Source of the DNA: Microvirga splendida
Lineage (GTDB): Bacteria > Pseudomonadota > Alphaproteobacteria > Rhizobiales > Beijerinckiaceae
Direction: 5' to 3'
Length of the DNA stretch: 64,000 bases
Assembly: GCF_016427565.1 (NCBI RefSeq)
Contig: NZ_JAELXT010000014.1
Span: 1-64,000 of the forward strand
Below, piece after piece: positions 29,201-36,688 of the stretch. How positions within the stretch are numbered: position 1 is the first letter of the stretch; each line of letters begins with the position of its first letter. A program made the translations under genes and the position numbers. The notes beneath the pieces were generated by a model. It was not told the DNA's origin and ran no database searches. It saw only the letters and a list, made by a program, of their open reading frames with translations.

Positions 29201-31033
29201 CCACACGCGCTCCGAGGCGGTGAAGACCACCCGGTAGGTTCGCTCGTTCACCACGCGGAAGCCGAGGTTCTCCAGGAGCGGCACGCGGTCCGACAGCGGC
29301 ATCGACTGGTTGAGCGAGAACACCTTCAGGTTCACGCGGGTCTCGCCATCGCCTTCGCGGCGGTAGAGATCGACCGCGCGGGGACGGGCTTCCGAGAGCT
29401 GCTCCAGCAGGTTGATGTCCCGGATCACCTGCTCGGCCCCGAAGGCCTCGCGGTAGGCGGCGCTGAAGGCCTCTCCGTAGCGGGAGGCAAGCGAGCGCGC
29501 CCGTGCGCCGCCGACCGACGCGTCGAGCTCGTCGCGCAACGCATCGCTCCAGGTGCGGACGATGGCCGAGATGCCCTTTTCCAGGGTCTCGCGGGCGACC
29601 TGCGGGGTCCGCCCCTCGTCGCGCCCGATGATGTAATGGGTGCGCGCCAGCGGGCCTTCCGGATAGGACGGATAGGAGGCGGAGACGCGCCCCTCGTAGA
29701 TGCCGGCGAGGAACTGGCCGATGCGCAGGCGGGCCTGCGTGTCGTAGCGGTCCTTGGGCACGAACACGAGCACCGACACGAAGCGGTCGAACTCGTCGGG
29801 ACGCGCCAGCGCCCGCACCCGCGGGCGCTCCGACAGGTTCATGATGTCGATGGCGAAGTGGTAGAGCGTGTCCTCGTCGATCTGGAACAGCTCGTCGCGC
29901 GGATAGCTCTCGAGCACGTTGAGCAACGCGCGGCCGGCATAGCTCGCCGGGTCGAAACCCGCGCGGGCCGTGACCTTCGCCACCTTGTGGCGCAGGTAGG
30001 GCACCTCGCCGGTGGTGTTGGTGTAGGCGCTGGCCGTAAACAGGCCGACGATGCGCAGCTCCCCCTGCAGGTGGCCATTGCCGTCGAAGAGCTTCACGCC
30101 GATGTAGTCGAGATGCGCCCGGCGATGGACGCGGGACTTCACGTTCGCCTTGGCGATGATGAGCGCCTGGGGCCGCGCCAGGAAGGCGCGAACTTCCGGC
30201 GACATGGAGACCAGTTCGCGGCCGCGGCGCAGCACGCGCACGTTGGGGTCGCGCAGGAGGCCGAGCCCCGAGCCTTCCACCGGGTCGGCCGCGGTGTCGC
30301 CGGACGGCAGACGGTACTCGCGCAGGCCCAAGAAGGTGAAGTTGTCCCGGGCGATCCAGTCGAGGAAGGCGATGGCCTCCTTCACCTCGTCGTCCGGCAG
30401 GGGCGGCGGGTTGAGGCGGTAATTGTGCACGATCTCGGTGACGCGGGCGCGCATGCCCGGCCAGTCGTGCACCGCCAGGGACACGTCGCTGTGGACGCGC
30501 CCCATGGCCTCGATGAGCCGGGTGCGGGTGTCCGCGTCGTCGATGCGGGGCAGGTGAATATGGATGAAGCTTTCGCGCTTCACGCCGAGCCGCAGGGCCG
30601 CCGTGGCCTCGCCCACGAGGCGCACGAGGGCGCCGCCGGAATCCCGCTCGACGGCCAGGATCGGATGGGCCACGAGGAGCGGGTCGTAGCCCTGGTCGAC
30701 GATCTCGGCCAGGGTCGAGTCGAGCAGGAAGGGCATGTTGTCGTTGACGATCTCGAGCACCGTCACGTCCTGCCGCCTTCCCTCGCGCTCGACCTCCACG
30801 TCGATGAGGCGGATATCCGCCCCGTCGGCGGTGCGGGAGGCCTTGAGATGCTCGAAGGCTTCCGCTGCGAGATCCGCCAGGGCCTGCGGGGAATAGAAGG
30901 CGAGATCCTCGGACGGCACTCGCCCGTACAGGTCGCGCACGAAGGTCGGAGGGGTAGCCTTGTGTCCGGCTTCCAGCACGGCGACGGCTTCGGCCGTCAA
31001 CTCGCTTCCGCTGGTGGGGGTATCCAGCTTCAT
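26210..31033 (-). CDS. gdhB: Large NAD-dependent glutamate dehydrogenase
   Basis: It converts glutamate to 2-oxoglutarate and ammonia with NAD. The 1,607-residue size is that of the 180-kDa bacterial class. The N-terminal half carries ACT-like regulatory segments. The catalytic part has VPVGAKGGFVPK, ARGGLRWSDRPQDFRTE, the nucleotide-binding region near GVGDMSGDVFGNGMLLS and IGEGANLGLTQRGRIE. I start at ATG 31033, preceded by AGAGGA. The frame extends 14 codons further without support. It is monocistronic. The gene symbol follows usage in other proteobacteria and is a convenience. Confidence 0.95.
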   Translation of the reverse strand: MKLDTPTSGSELTAEAVAVLEAGHKATPPTFVRDLYGRVPSEDLAFYSPQALADLAAEAFEHLKASRTADGADIRLIDVEVEREGRRQDVTVLEIVNDNMPFLLDSTLAEIVDQGYDPLLVAHPILAVERDSGGALVRLVGEATAALRLGVKRESFIHIHLPRIDDADTRTRLIEAMGRVHSDVSLAVHDWPGMRARVTEIVHNYRLNPPPLPDDEVKEAIAFLDWIARDNFTFLGLREYRLPSGDTAADPVEGSGLGLLRDPNVRVLRRGRELVSMSPEVRAFLARPQALIIAKANVKSRVHRRAHLDYIGVKLFDGNGHLQGELRIVGLFTASAYTNTTGEVPYLRHKVAKVTARAGFDPASYAGRALLNVLESYPRDELFQIDEDTLYHFAIDIMNLSERPRVRALARPDEFDRFVSVLVFVPKDRYDTQARLRIGQFLAGIYEGRVSASYPSYPEGPLARTHYIIGRDEGRTPQVARETLEKGISAIVRTWSDALRDELDASVGGARARSLASRYGEAFSAAYREAFGAEQVIRDINLLEQLSEARPRAVDLYRREGDGETRVNLKVFSLNQSMPLSDRVPLLENLGFRVVNERTYRVVFTASERVWLHDMTLERAAGGTIQIDEIQALIEAALLALFRGLAESDGFNRLVLEAGLGWRDVAMIRAFGRYLRQIQVAYSQDYIAETLARHGAIVADLVKLFYARFDPRHEKGREAAEAVIRERIEEQLKQVTSLDDDRILRRFINLIDAATRTNFFQLEDNGLPRQTIAFKFECAKVEGLPLPRPLYEIFVYSPRVEGVHLRFGKVARGGLRWSDRPQDFRTEVLGLVKAQQVKNAVIVPVGAKGGFVPKLLPPPGDRQAWLAEGTESYRIFVRTMLQLTDNIVGDSIVPPPDTVRHDGDDPYLVVAADKGTATFSDTANALSIEKGHWLGDAFASGGSQGYDHKKMGITARGAWEAVKRHFREIDIDIQTTPVTVAGVGDMSGDVFGNGMLLSRALKLVAAFDHRDIFLDPNPDPEASFLERERLFNLPRSSWQDYDKALISSGGGVFSRSAKSIPLSAEMRALLDIDKPQATPAEVMNAILKARVDLLWFGGIGTYVRAASETDEQVGDRANDAIRIAGSDLRAKVIGEGANLGLTQRGRIEAAQKGVRLNTDAIDNSAGVNTSDVEVNIKIALTTPERDGRLNEEQRNELLADMTEDVAALVLRNNYLQSLALSLSEQRGQADLGFARRLMHMLEAQGRLNRTVEYLPDDSTLTERARRGEALTRPELAVLLAYAKLSLHDALLESPVPDDPYLGKELDRYFPAEMRERFPDAIAGHRLRREIIATQLANAIINRGGPTMVARLVDQTGADAPTIAAAYAATRDSFNLTEMNIAIDALDGIVPGRVQLRLYGELQDLLMNRIVWFIRNVDFANHSLDQIVGAYQTGIAEVENSLDDALSPEAKAVWEARTKALVDEGVPEDLARRIASLPDLVAAPDIVQTAQKIGKPVSDIACTHFALEASFRLGALIGAAQEISVSDYFDRLALDRAIDSIAYAHRGLTAEVASQDQSGTEAVRSWSEKRGGDVNRIRSAVDGIVSSGLTLSKITVAASLLGDLARTT

Positions 31034-31150
31034 GCGCGCATCCTCTGATTGTCGTTGTTGCGGGAGCGTTGCCACAGAGCGGCAGGCGGCGCAAGGACAG
31101 CCTGCAGAAGCGCGCCGCGTAGGGTTAAGTTCTTGCAGCGCACGAACACT

Positions 31151-31501
31151 TTATGCTGCCTGAGCCTCTTGAGACGAAAGATTAGTATCGCCCCATTCCT
31201 TCATGGCCATGAGCACCGGCTCAAGACTCCGTCCGCGTGCGGACAGGGAATATTCGACTCGGGGCGGCACCTGGGCATAGACCGTGCGGACGATGAGCCC
31301 GTCGGCCTCCAGCTCGCGCAGCTGGTGCGTGAGCATGCGCTGCGTGACGTTGGGGATGAGCCGGCGCAGCTCGTTGAAGCGCAGGGTTCCGCGCAGGAGC
31401 TTGTAGAGAACGACGATCTTCCACTTGCCGTCGATGAGGCTGAGCGTGCGCTCGACGGCGCAACCCTGAACTCCCGGAACTTTCGACGACACCCTCGGCA
31501 T
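31151..31501 (-). CDS. HxlR-family transcriptional regulator, probably thiol-sensing
   Basis: The 116-residue winged-helix protein begins MPRVSSKVPGVQGCAVERTL and continues LIDGKWKIVVLYKLLRG, the family DNA-binding core. Its single cysteine, Cys14, sits where HypR and YodB carry their redox-sensing cysteine, so it may respond to quinones or aldehydes by thiol oxidation or alkylation. It is divergent from an oxidoreductase gene that it probably controls. I choose ATG 31501 (AAGGA 8 bases upstream) over 31555. Confidence 0.85.
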   Translation of the reverse strand: MPRVSSKVPGVQGCAVERTLSLIDGKWKIVVLYKLLRGTLRFNELRRLIPNVTQRMLTHQLRELEADGLIVRTVYAQVPPRVEYSLSARGRSLEPVLMAMKEWGDTNLSSQEAQAA

Positions 31502-31517
31502 CACGGTATCCTTTTTG

Positions 31518-31563
31518 ACACTATGGACTGTTTTTGTGCGTTCTTGCGGGCTCAAACACTATG
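31518..31563. promoter_or_regulatory. Possible HxlR operator: two direct repeats
   Basis: ACACTATG occurs at 31518-31525 and again at 31556-31563, just upstream of the HxlR start and facing the divergent oxidoreductase. The surrounding DNA is much more AT-rich than average. Paired sites in a regulator-target gap suggest an operator, but I cannot show binding. Confidence 0.35.
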
Positions 31564-31581
31564 CTCAACTATATCTCTATA

Positions 31582-31712
31582 GCATCGGACCCAAAAGTGG
31601 AGCCCACTTTTGGGATCCATCCGATGCTCAGCTTTTGAGAATGCGCATCGTGTGGGCCGGAAAACCGGGTCCACTTTTCGCTAGCGTGGCCCGCTGGGTC
31701 CGCACGATGCGC
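31582..31712. repeat. Composite two-hairpin REP-like element, copy 1
   Basis: Hairpin b: GCATCGGA (31582-31589) with TCCGATGC (31620-31627), with inner CCAAAAGTGG/CCACTTTTGG. Hairpin a: GCGCATCGTG (31643-31652) with CACGATGCGC (31703-31712), with the AAAAGTGG-CCGGTTTTCC core shared with 8239-8283. The pair, in reverse orientation, recurs at 53737-53834. It fills the gap between the HxlR gene and the oxidoreductase and ends 16 bases before the latter's start. Confidence 0.8.
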
Positions 31713-31728
31713 GAACAGGAGACAAGCC

Positions 31729-32745
31729 ATGCGCGCCGTCGGATATCAGCAATCCCTTCCCATCGACCAGGACGCCTCCCTCATGGACGTGGACCTGCCC
31801 CGGCCCGAGCCAGGCCCGCGAGACCTGCTCGTCGAGATCAAGGCGGTCTCCCTGAACCCGGTCGACACCAAGGTGCGCATGCGGGCTCAACCCGAGGCAG
31901 GGGGCGTGAAGGTGCTGGGGTTCGACGCAGCCGGCATCGTGCGCGGAGTGGGCTCCGAGGTCTCGCTGTTCAAGGAGGGCGACGCGGTGTTCTATGCCGG
32001 CGCCATCACAAGGCCCGGCACCAATGCTGAATTCCACGTGGTCGACGAGCGGCTGGTGGGCGCCAAGCCCCAATCCCTCGGCTTCGAGGCGGCGGCTGCC
32101 CTTCCGCTCACCACCCTCACCGCCTGGGAGACCCTGTTCGACCGGCTCGACGTGAAGCGCCCGGTCAAGGGCGCGGCCAACGCGATCCTCATCGTCGGCG
32201 CGGCCGGCGGCGTGGGCTCCGTGGCCGTCCAGCTGGCACGCCATCTGACGGACCTGACGGTGATCGCCACCGCCTCGCGGCCGGAAACGCAGGCCTGGGT
32301 CAAGGAGCTCGGCGCCCACCACGTGGTCGACCACAGCCAGCCGCTCGCCGCGCAGGTCGAAGCCCTCGGGATCGGTGCGCCGGCCTTCGTGTTCTCGATC
32401 ACCCACACGGAACACCATTTTGCGGAGATCGCGAAAGCCCTTGCCCCGCAAGGCCGATTCGCCCTCATCGACGACCCGAAGACACCCCTCGACATCAGCC
32501 TCCTGAAGAGCAAGAGCGTGTCGATCCACTGGGAATCCATGTTCACCCGCTCGACCTTCCAGACAGCCGACATGGAGCGCCAGCACGAGATCCTAAACGA
32601 GGCCTCGCGCCTGGTGGATGCGGGAACGATTCAAACGACGCTCTCGGATGTGATCGGGCCGATCAACGCGGCCAATCTCAAGCGAGCGCACGCGCTTATC
32701 GAGAGCGGCCGCACGCGCGGCAAGATCGTGCTCTCGGGATTCTGA
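31729..32745 (+). CDS. Zinc-type alcohol dehydrogenase-like/quinone oxidoreductase
   Basis: The 338-residue medium-chain reductase has a GroES-like N-terminal domain (about 1-125) and a Rossmann domain with ILIVGAAGGVGSVAVQLARHL. It lacks the zinc-binding cysteines of classical alcohol dehydrogenases, so it is probably a zinc-free NAD(P)H-dependent reductase of quinones or enones. Divergence from an HxlR regulator with one conserved cysteine supports a role against reactive electrophiles, which is inference. A long hairpin (32767-32804) lies just downstream. Confidence 0.87.
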   Translation: MRAVGYQQSLPIDQDASLMDVDLPRPEPGPRDLLVEIKAVSLNPVDTKVRMRAQPEAGGVKVLGFDAAGIVRGVGSEVSLFKEGDAVFYAGAITRPGTNAEFHVVDERLVGAKPQSLGFEAAAALPLTTLTAWETLFDRLDVKRPVKGAANAILIVGAAGGVGSVAVQLARHLTDLTVIATASRPETQAWVKELGAHHVVDHSQPLAAQVEALGIGAPAFVFSITHTEHHFAEIAKALAPQGRFALIDDPKTPLDISLLKSKSVSIHWESMFTRSTFQTADMERQHEILNEASRLVDAGTIQTTLSDVIGPINAANLKRAHALIESGRTRGKIVLSGF

Positions 32746-32766
32746 GGATCCTCAGAGGAGGATATG

Positions 32767-32804
32767 CGAAGGGCTCGCGATCTGAACAGATCGCGAGCCC
32801 TTCG
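32767..32804 (+). terminator. Long hairpin after the oxidoreductase gene
   Basis: CGAAGGGCTCGCGATCT (32767-32783) and AGATCGCGAGCCCTTCG (32788-32804) form a perfect 17-bp stem with a GAAC loop, 21 bases past the stop codon. No T-run follows on the plus strand. It probably acts as a terminator or 3' stabiliser. Confidence 0.6.
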
Positions 32805-32806
32805 TT

Positions 32807-32935
32807 GAAAAGAAAAGGCTGCCCCGTAAGGCAGCCCTGTGTCTCGACTGGAGTGGCCCGGCTCCTCTCGCGACCCGGAGGGCTGGGGGGCTGACGTGTC
32901 CAAGCCGTTCGATGAGCCGGGCCGTCGAGGCAACT
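32807..32935 (-). ncRNA. Candidate structured small RNA with its own terminator
   Basis: On the minus strand CTCGAC-GGCCCGGCTC (32929-32914) can pair with GAGCCGGGCC (32864-32855) and, past a 6-base bulge, GTCGAG (32848-32843): 16 base pairs. It is followed by a perfect terminator hairpin GGCTGCC/GGCAGCC (32836-32817) and TTTTCTTTT. The gap of 345 bases before DUF2794 has no gene. I do not recognise the RNA; it lacks the SRP and tmRNA signatures. I see no clear -35/-10, so the 5' end is a guess. Confidence 0.45.
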
Positions 32936-33090
32936 TAAGCATTTACGGGGTTCAGTGCGGCCCCATTTCGGCGCGAATGAGGCAGGAATAAGATTTGCAA
33001 AGGAAGCAGTGATTCATTGTGTCCCGACGGGTTGATCCGTTAGCCGCCTACGCCCATCATCTGGATATGTTAACAGCCATGGGAGGCGTC

Positions 33091-33471
33091 ATGAGCGAAG
33101 GTGACATCGGAGAGCCGCTGCGCGGCGGCTCGAGTCAGGGCTCGGCCCATATCGTGCCCTTCCCCGCCGCGCCGAAACAGGTGTCCTTCGACCGCGCCGA
33201 GTTGCAGGCCATTCTCAACCTCTACGGCCGCATGGTGGCCGCCGGCGAGTGGCGCGATTACGCCATCGACTTCATGCCGGACAAGGCCGTGTTCTCCATC
33301 TTCCGCCGCACCTCGGAAATGCCCCTCTACCGCATCGAGAAAGACCCGAAGCTCGCCAAGAAGCAGGGCGCGTATTCCGTCATCGTCTCGACCGGCCTGA
33401 TCCTTAAGCGCGGGCACGAGCTCGACCAGGTGCTGCGCGTGCTCGACAAGCCGAAGGTGGTGGCGAACTAG
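33091..33471 (+). CDS. DUF2794 family protein
   Basis: The 126-residue protein contains VSFDRAELQAILNLYGRMVA, WRDYAIDFMPDKAVFSIFRR and LYRIEKDPKLAKKQGAYSVI, conserved in alphaproteobacterial DUF2794 proteins of unknown function. The start at 33091 has GGAGG 4 bases upstream. The GTG at 33019 would add 24 weakly conserved residues. It overlaps the 3' end of the convergent acetyltransferase gene by 4 bases. Confidence 0.87.
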   Translation: MSEGDIGEPLRGGSSQGSAHIVPFPAAPKQVSFDRAELQAILNLYGRMVAAGEWRDYAIDFMPDKAVFSIFRRTSEMPLYRIEKDPKLAKKQGAYSVIVSTGLILKRGHELDQVLRVLDKPKVVAN

Positions 33472-34010
33472 CTTGCCGGGATAGGCCGGGTCGGCGGCTC
33501 GGCCATGCCGCGCCCGAGGGGGCGCTGCATCAGCACGGTGGAGAGCCAGCGCCCGTGCTTGTAGCCGATGCCCTTGAGAACCCCGACAGGCTCGAAGCCG
33601 AGGCTCCTGTGCAGGGCGATGGAGCCGCGTGACTCCTCATCGCCGATCACCGCCACCATGAGCCGGAAATCCAAGGCCTCGCAGCGTTCGATCAGCGCGA
33701 TGAGAAGCGCGCGCCCGACACCCTGTCCCTGCGCGTCGGGAGCGACGTAGATCGAGTCCTCGACCGTCGAGCGATAGGCGGGCCGCGTGCGGTAGGCGCC
33801 CGCATAGGCATAGCCCAGGATCTGCCCGCCGCGCTCCGCCACCAGATAAGGATAGCCGCCCTCCAGGATCGCTTCGCGGCGGCGCGCCATCTCGGCTTCC
33901 GTTGGCGGATCGAGCTCGAATGAGGCCGTCCCGTGCCTCACCGCATGATCGTAGATGGCCGTGATGGCGGGAATGTCGGTTTCGAGAGAAGGGCGGATGA
34001 CGAAGCTCAT
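33468..34010 (-). CDS. GNAT N-acetyltransferase, phosphinothricin acetyltransferase-like
   Basis: The 180-residue protein follows the Pat/Bar pattern: IRPSLETDIPAITAIYDHAV, ASFELDPPTEAEM, YRTRPAYRSTVEDSIYV and the acetyl-CoA loop GQGVGRALL. Members acetylate phosphinothricin, methionine sulfoximine or related amino acids. Chromosomal copies like this one probably detoxify amino-acid analogues. It is convergent with DUF2794. Confidence 0.88.
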   Translation of the reverse strand: MSFVIRPSLETDIPAITAIYDHAVRHGTASFELDPPTEAEMARRREAILEGGYPYLVAERGGQILGYAYAGAYRTRPAYRSTVEDSIYVAPDAQGQGVGRALLIALIERCEALDFRLMVAVIGDEESRGSIALHRSLGFEPVGVLKGIGYKHGRWLSTVLMQRPLGRGMAEPPTRPIPAS

Positions 34011-34091
34011 GGGTAATCTCTAAACCTGCAGGCTCCCGATGAACAGGCGCCGGCTCGCCGGGACTGTCTTTGTTCCTGCTTCAGGATTAGC

Positions 34092-35618
34092 ATGAAGCCT
34101 CATGAGAAGGGATTGCCGGTGAACCAGCTCAGCCCAGGCGAGATGCAGCCGGCCGTCGGGTCACATGCCCGGAATTACGTGGTCTGGAGTGCGATATTGG
34201 GCTCCAGCATGGTGTTTGCCGACGGCGCCATCGTGACCGTGGCGATTCCGCAGATGCGCGAGAGCCTGCAGGCATCGTTGTCCGAAATGCAGTGGGTCAC
34301 CAATGCCTATGCGTTGACGCTGTCCGCCTTCCTGCTCCTCGGCGGCGCGGCCGGCGATGCCTATGGTCTGCGAAAGATCTTCATGATCGGCATCGCGGCC
34401 TTCGGGCTCACCTCGCTCTGGTGCGGGCTGTCGCAGTCGGCCGGGATGCTGATCGTGGCCCGGGCCTTTCAAGGCGTCAGCGGCGCCCTGCTGGTGCCGG
34501 GCTCTCTGGCGCTCATCAGCGCCCATTTCCCGCCGGAGGCGCGCGGCAGGGCCATCGGCACCTGGGCGGCCGCCTCCGCCATCGCGGCGGCGCTCGGGCC
34601 GATCCTCGGCGGCTGGCTCATCGATATCGGCCCGTGGCAGGCGATCTTCTGGATCAACGTGCCGGTCGCCGCGCTGGCGCTCTGGCTGTGCTGGAGGCAT
34701 GTGCCCGAAAGTGCGGTACGGGACGAGACAACCATGGACTGGCTCGGCGCCGCGCTTGCCATTCTGGGCCTGGGCCTTCTCGCCTATGGGCTGACGGCGC
34801 TCGGCGAACGAGACGGCCAGCGGAGCATCGCTCTCCTGCTGACGATGGCCGGCGCGGCGATCCTCGTTCTGTTCGTCCTGCACGAGAGGCGCAGCGCCGC
34901 CCCGATGATGCCCCTCGACCTGTTCCGCGTTCCGGCTTTCGCCAACGTCAATGCGCTGACCCTGCTGCTGTATTTTGCGCTGAGCGGCGCCCTGTTCTTC
35001 CTGCCCATGGCGTTGATCGAGGCTCATGGCTATTCGGCCGCCCGGGCAGGCTCCGTGTTCCTGCCGTTCACCCTCGTCATGGCCGTGCTCTCCCGCCTCG
35101 GTGGCGTCCTGGCCGACCGTTTCGGCACCCGCATGCTCCTCACGGTAGGCCCGCTCATCACGGCTTTAAGCTTCGCGCTTCTGGCTCCTGCCGTCTTTCA
35201 TGGCGGCTATTGGATCGCGGTCGTGCCGGTCATGGCCGTCATGGGGGTTGGCATGGGAATCACGGTCGCGCCCTTGTCCACGACCGTCATGAACGCCGCC
35301 TCTGACGAGCGCATCGGAATAGCCTCCGGGATCAACAATGCGATCTCGCGCGTCGCAGGCCTGATGGCAGTGGCTGGACTTGGTGCCCTTGCGACATTCG
35401 GATTCCAGCAGGCTGCGGCATGGACGAAACCGGAGCTGACGGGTCTCTTCGCGCAGGCGACCTTCGGTGCGCCCCCGCCCTCTTCCGGGGTGACGTCCGG
35501 CGCCTTGCAGGATCTGTATGCCACCGCCATGGCCGGCGGGTTCGGGCTCGTGGCCCTGATCTGCGCGGCGGCGGCGGTTGCGAGCGCCTGGTTCGGCTAC
35601 CGGTCGGCGCAGACATAG
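34092..35618 (+). CDS. MFS drug-efflux transporter, DHA2 (14-helix) family
   Basis: The 508-residue protein has about 14 membrane helices, with the antiporter-type motif C region GSLALISAHFPPEARGRAIGTW and GPILGGWLIDIGPWQAIFWINVP, typical of EmrB/QacA-like exporters. Either ATG 34092 (AGGA 6 bases upstream) or GTG 34119 (GAAGGGA upstream) could be the start. No membrane-fusion gene lies beside it, so it probably exports to the periplasm alone. Substrates are unknown. Confidence 0.88.
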   Translation: MKPHEKGLPVNQLSPGEMQPAVGSHARNYVVWSAILGSSMVFADGAIVTVAIPQMRESLQASLSEMQWVTNAYALTLSAFLLLGGAAGDAYGLRKIFMIGIAAFGLTSLWCGLSQSAGMLIVARAFQGVSGALLVPGSLALISAHFPPEARGRAIGTWAAASAIAAALGPILGGWLIDIGPWQAIFWINVPVAALALWLCWRHVPESAVRDETTMDWLGAALAILGLGLLAYGLTALGERDGQRSIALLLTMAGAAILVLFVLHERRSAAPMMPLDLFRVPAFANVNALTLLLYFALSGALFFLPMALIEAHGYSAARAGSVFLPFTLVMAVLSRLGGVLADRFGTRMLLTVGPLITALSFALLAPAVFHGGYWIAVVPVMAVMGVGMGITVAPLSTTVMNAASDERIGIASGINNAISRVAGLMAVAGLGALATFGFQQAAAWTKPELTGLFAQATFGAPPPSSGVTSGALQDLYATAMAGGFGLVALICAAAAVASAWFGYRSAQT

Positions 35619-35619
35619 A

Positions 35620-35654
35620 CCCAAAACAAAAGCCCCGGCTTTTCAGCCGGGGCT
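35620..35654 (-). terminator. Terminator of the Bax-inhibitor-like gene
   Basis: AAGCCCCGGCT (35629-35639) and AGCCGGGGCTT (35644-35654) form an 11-bp stem with a TTTC loop. The minus-strand tail reads TTTGTTTTG. It may also serve the convergent MFS gene, which ends 11 bases away. Confidence 0.8.
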
Positions 35655-35679
35655 TCGCGATCAGACGATCCGCTCAACC

Positions 35680-36462
35680 TTACTCGTTGCGGTTGCCCAC
35701 GAGAGCCAGGAGGAACTGGAACATGTTGATGAAGTCCAGGTACAGCGTCAGGGCGCCGAACACGGAGACCTTGGCGGCAGCCTCGGAGTCGAAGTTGCCG
35801 TAGAGGTACATCTCCTTCAGCTTCTGCGTGTCATAGGCGGTCAGGCCTGCGAAGATCAGCACGCCGATCACCGAGATGCCGAACTGCAGCATGCTCGACG
35901 CGACGAAGATGTTCACGATCGAGGCCAGGATCAGGCCGACGAGGCCCATGATCAGGAACGAGCCCATGCCCGACAGGCTGCGGTTCGTGGTGTAGCCCCA
36001 GAGCGACAGCGAGCCGAAGGCGGCCGCCGTGATGAAGAACACCTGCACGACGCTCGCGCCGGTATAACGGATGAGAAGCGTCGAGAGCGAAGCACCCATC
36101 ACCGCCGCGAAGGCGAAGAAGGTGCCGCGGGCGGACGCCGCCGACATCCGGTCCATCCGGAACGAGAAGAAGAAGATGAAGGCCAGAGGCGCCAGCGCCA
36201 CAACCCACATCAGGGGCGAGCCATACAGGGTCGCGCCGAACTGGGTCAGGCCGACACCGCCCATCCGGGCAACCGCTTGCGACGGATCGCCAGTGGTGGC
36301 CAGCATGTTGATGCCGAGCGCGACCAGGGCCGAGATGGCAAGGCCCAGGACCATGTTGTTGTAGACGCCGAGCATGAAGGCGCGCAGGCCCTGGTCGACC
36401 TGAGCCGCCGTCCGGGCAAAGCCGGTGCCATAGGCGTGTTGGTTTTGCTCATACGGTTGCAT
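35680..36462 (-). CDS. Bax inhibitor-1/YccA-family membrane protein (YbhL-like)
   Basis: The 260-residue protein has seven predicted membrane helices (from VYNNMVLGLAISALVALGI to MYLYGNFDSEAAAKV) and the family segment GLTAYDTQKLKEMY. Relatives form pH-sensitive calcium leak channels. The true start is the ATG at 36462, preceded by AAAGGA. The open frame upstream reads through the leader RNA. The leader of the ybhL type supports regulation after transcription starts. Confidence 0.92.
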   Translation of the reverse strand: MQPYEQNQHAYGTGFARTAAQVDQGLRAFMLGVYNNMVLGLAISALVALGINMLATTGDPSQAVARMGGVGLTQFGATLYGSPLMWVVALAPLAFIFFFSFRMDRMSAASARGTFFAFAAVMGASLSTLLIRYTGASVVQVFFITAAAFGSLSLWGYTTNRSLSGMGSFLIMGLVGLILASIVNIFVASSMLQFGISVIGVLIFAGLTAYDTQKLKEMYLYGNFDSEAAAKVSVFGALTLYLDFINMFQFLLALVGNRNE

Positions 36463-36463
36463 C

Positions 36464-36566
36464 GGAGTCCTTTCTCGCGGTGTCCCGTTGTTCCCTCGAA
36501 GGGCTGGGGTCAGCCCTCGGCCGCCGCTTTTTTGGCGACACCACGAATATGTGAGGGCCGAGGGTT
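36464..36566 (-). ncRNA. ybhL leader RNA (structured 5' UTR)
   Basis: The sequence directly before the Bax-inhibitor-like gene matches my memory of the alphaproteobacterial ybhL motif, which is defined by this position. On the minus strand CCCTCGGCC (36564-36556) pairs with GGCCGAGGG (36522-36514), while GGTGTC (36542-36537) pairs with GACACC (36484-36479), so the helices cross. AGGGCT/AGCCCT (36517-36500) competes with the first helix. The ribosome-binding site lies at its 3' end. The ligand or signal is unknown. Confidence 0.75.
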
Positions 36567-36607
36567 TTTCGCAAGAGGCAAGGTCAAGCTTCAAATCTTC
36601 GTGAAAC

Positions 36608-36639
36608 AAGAAAAATGAAGAGCAGAGTAGCTGCTGCTC
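36608..36639 (-). terminator. Probable terminator of the ABC exporter operon
   Basis: GAGCAG (36620-36625) and CTGCTC (36634-36639) form a 6-bp stem. The minus-strand tail reads TTCATTTTTCTTG. It lies about 50 bases after the permease stop codon. Confidence 0.45.
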
Positions 36640-36688
36640 CTCATTAAGCTTTTGGCGCTCCTTTATAACGCGCTCGTATCTTCGCGGC

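Noticed and set aside
25982-31048. A 1,688-residue open frame on the plus strand opposite NAD-GDH
   Set aside because: It is the antisense of a recognised enzyme. High GC in third positions keeps the reverse frame open. Its composition (Arg, His, Gly, Ala) resembles no protein and it has no ribosome-binding site.
32631-32942. Minus-strand 103-codon frame over the candidate RNA
   Set aside because: It runs through the terminator hairpins and into the oxidoreductase 3' end. Hairpin-rich DNA is not expected in a gene and no ribosome-binding site is seen.
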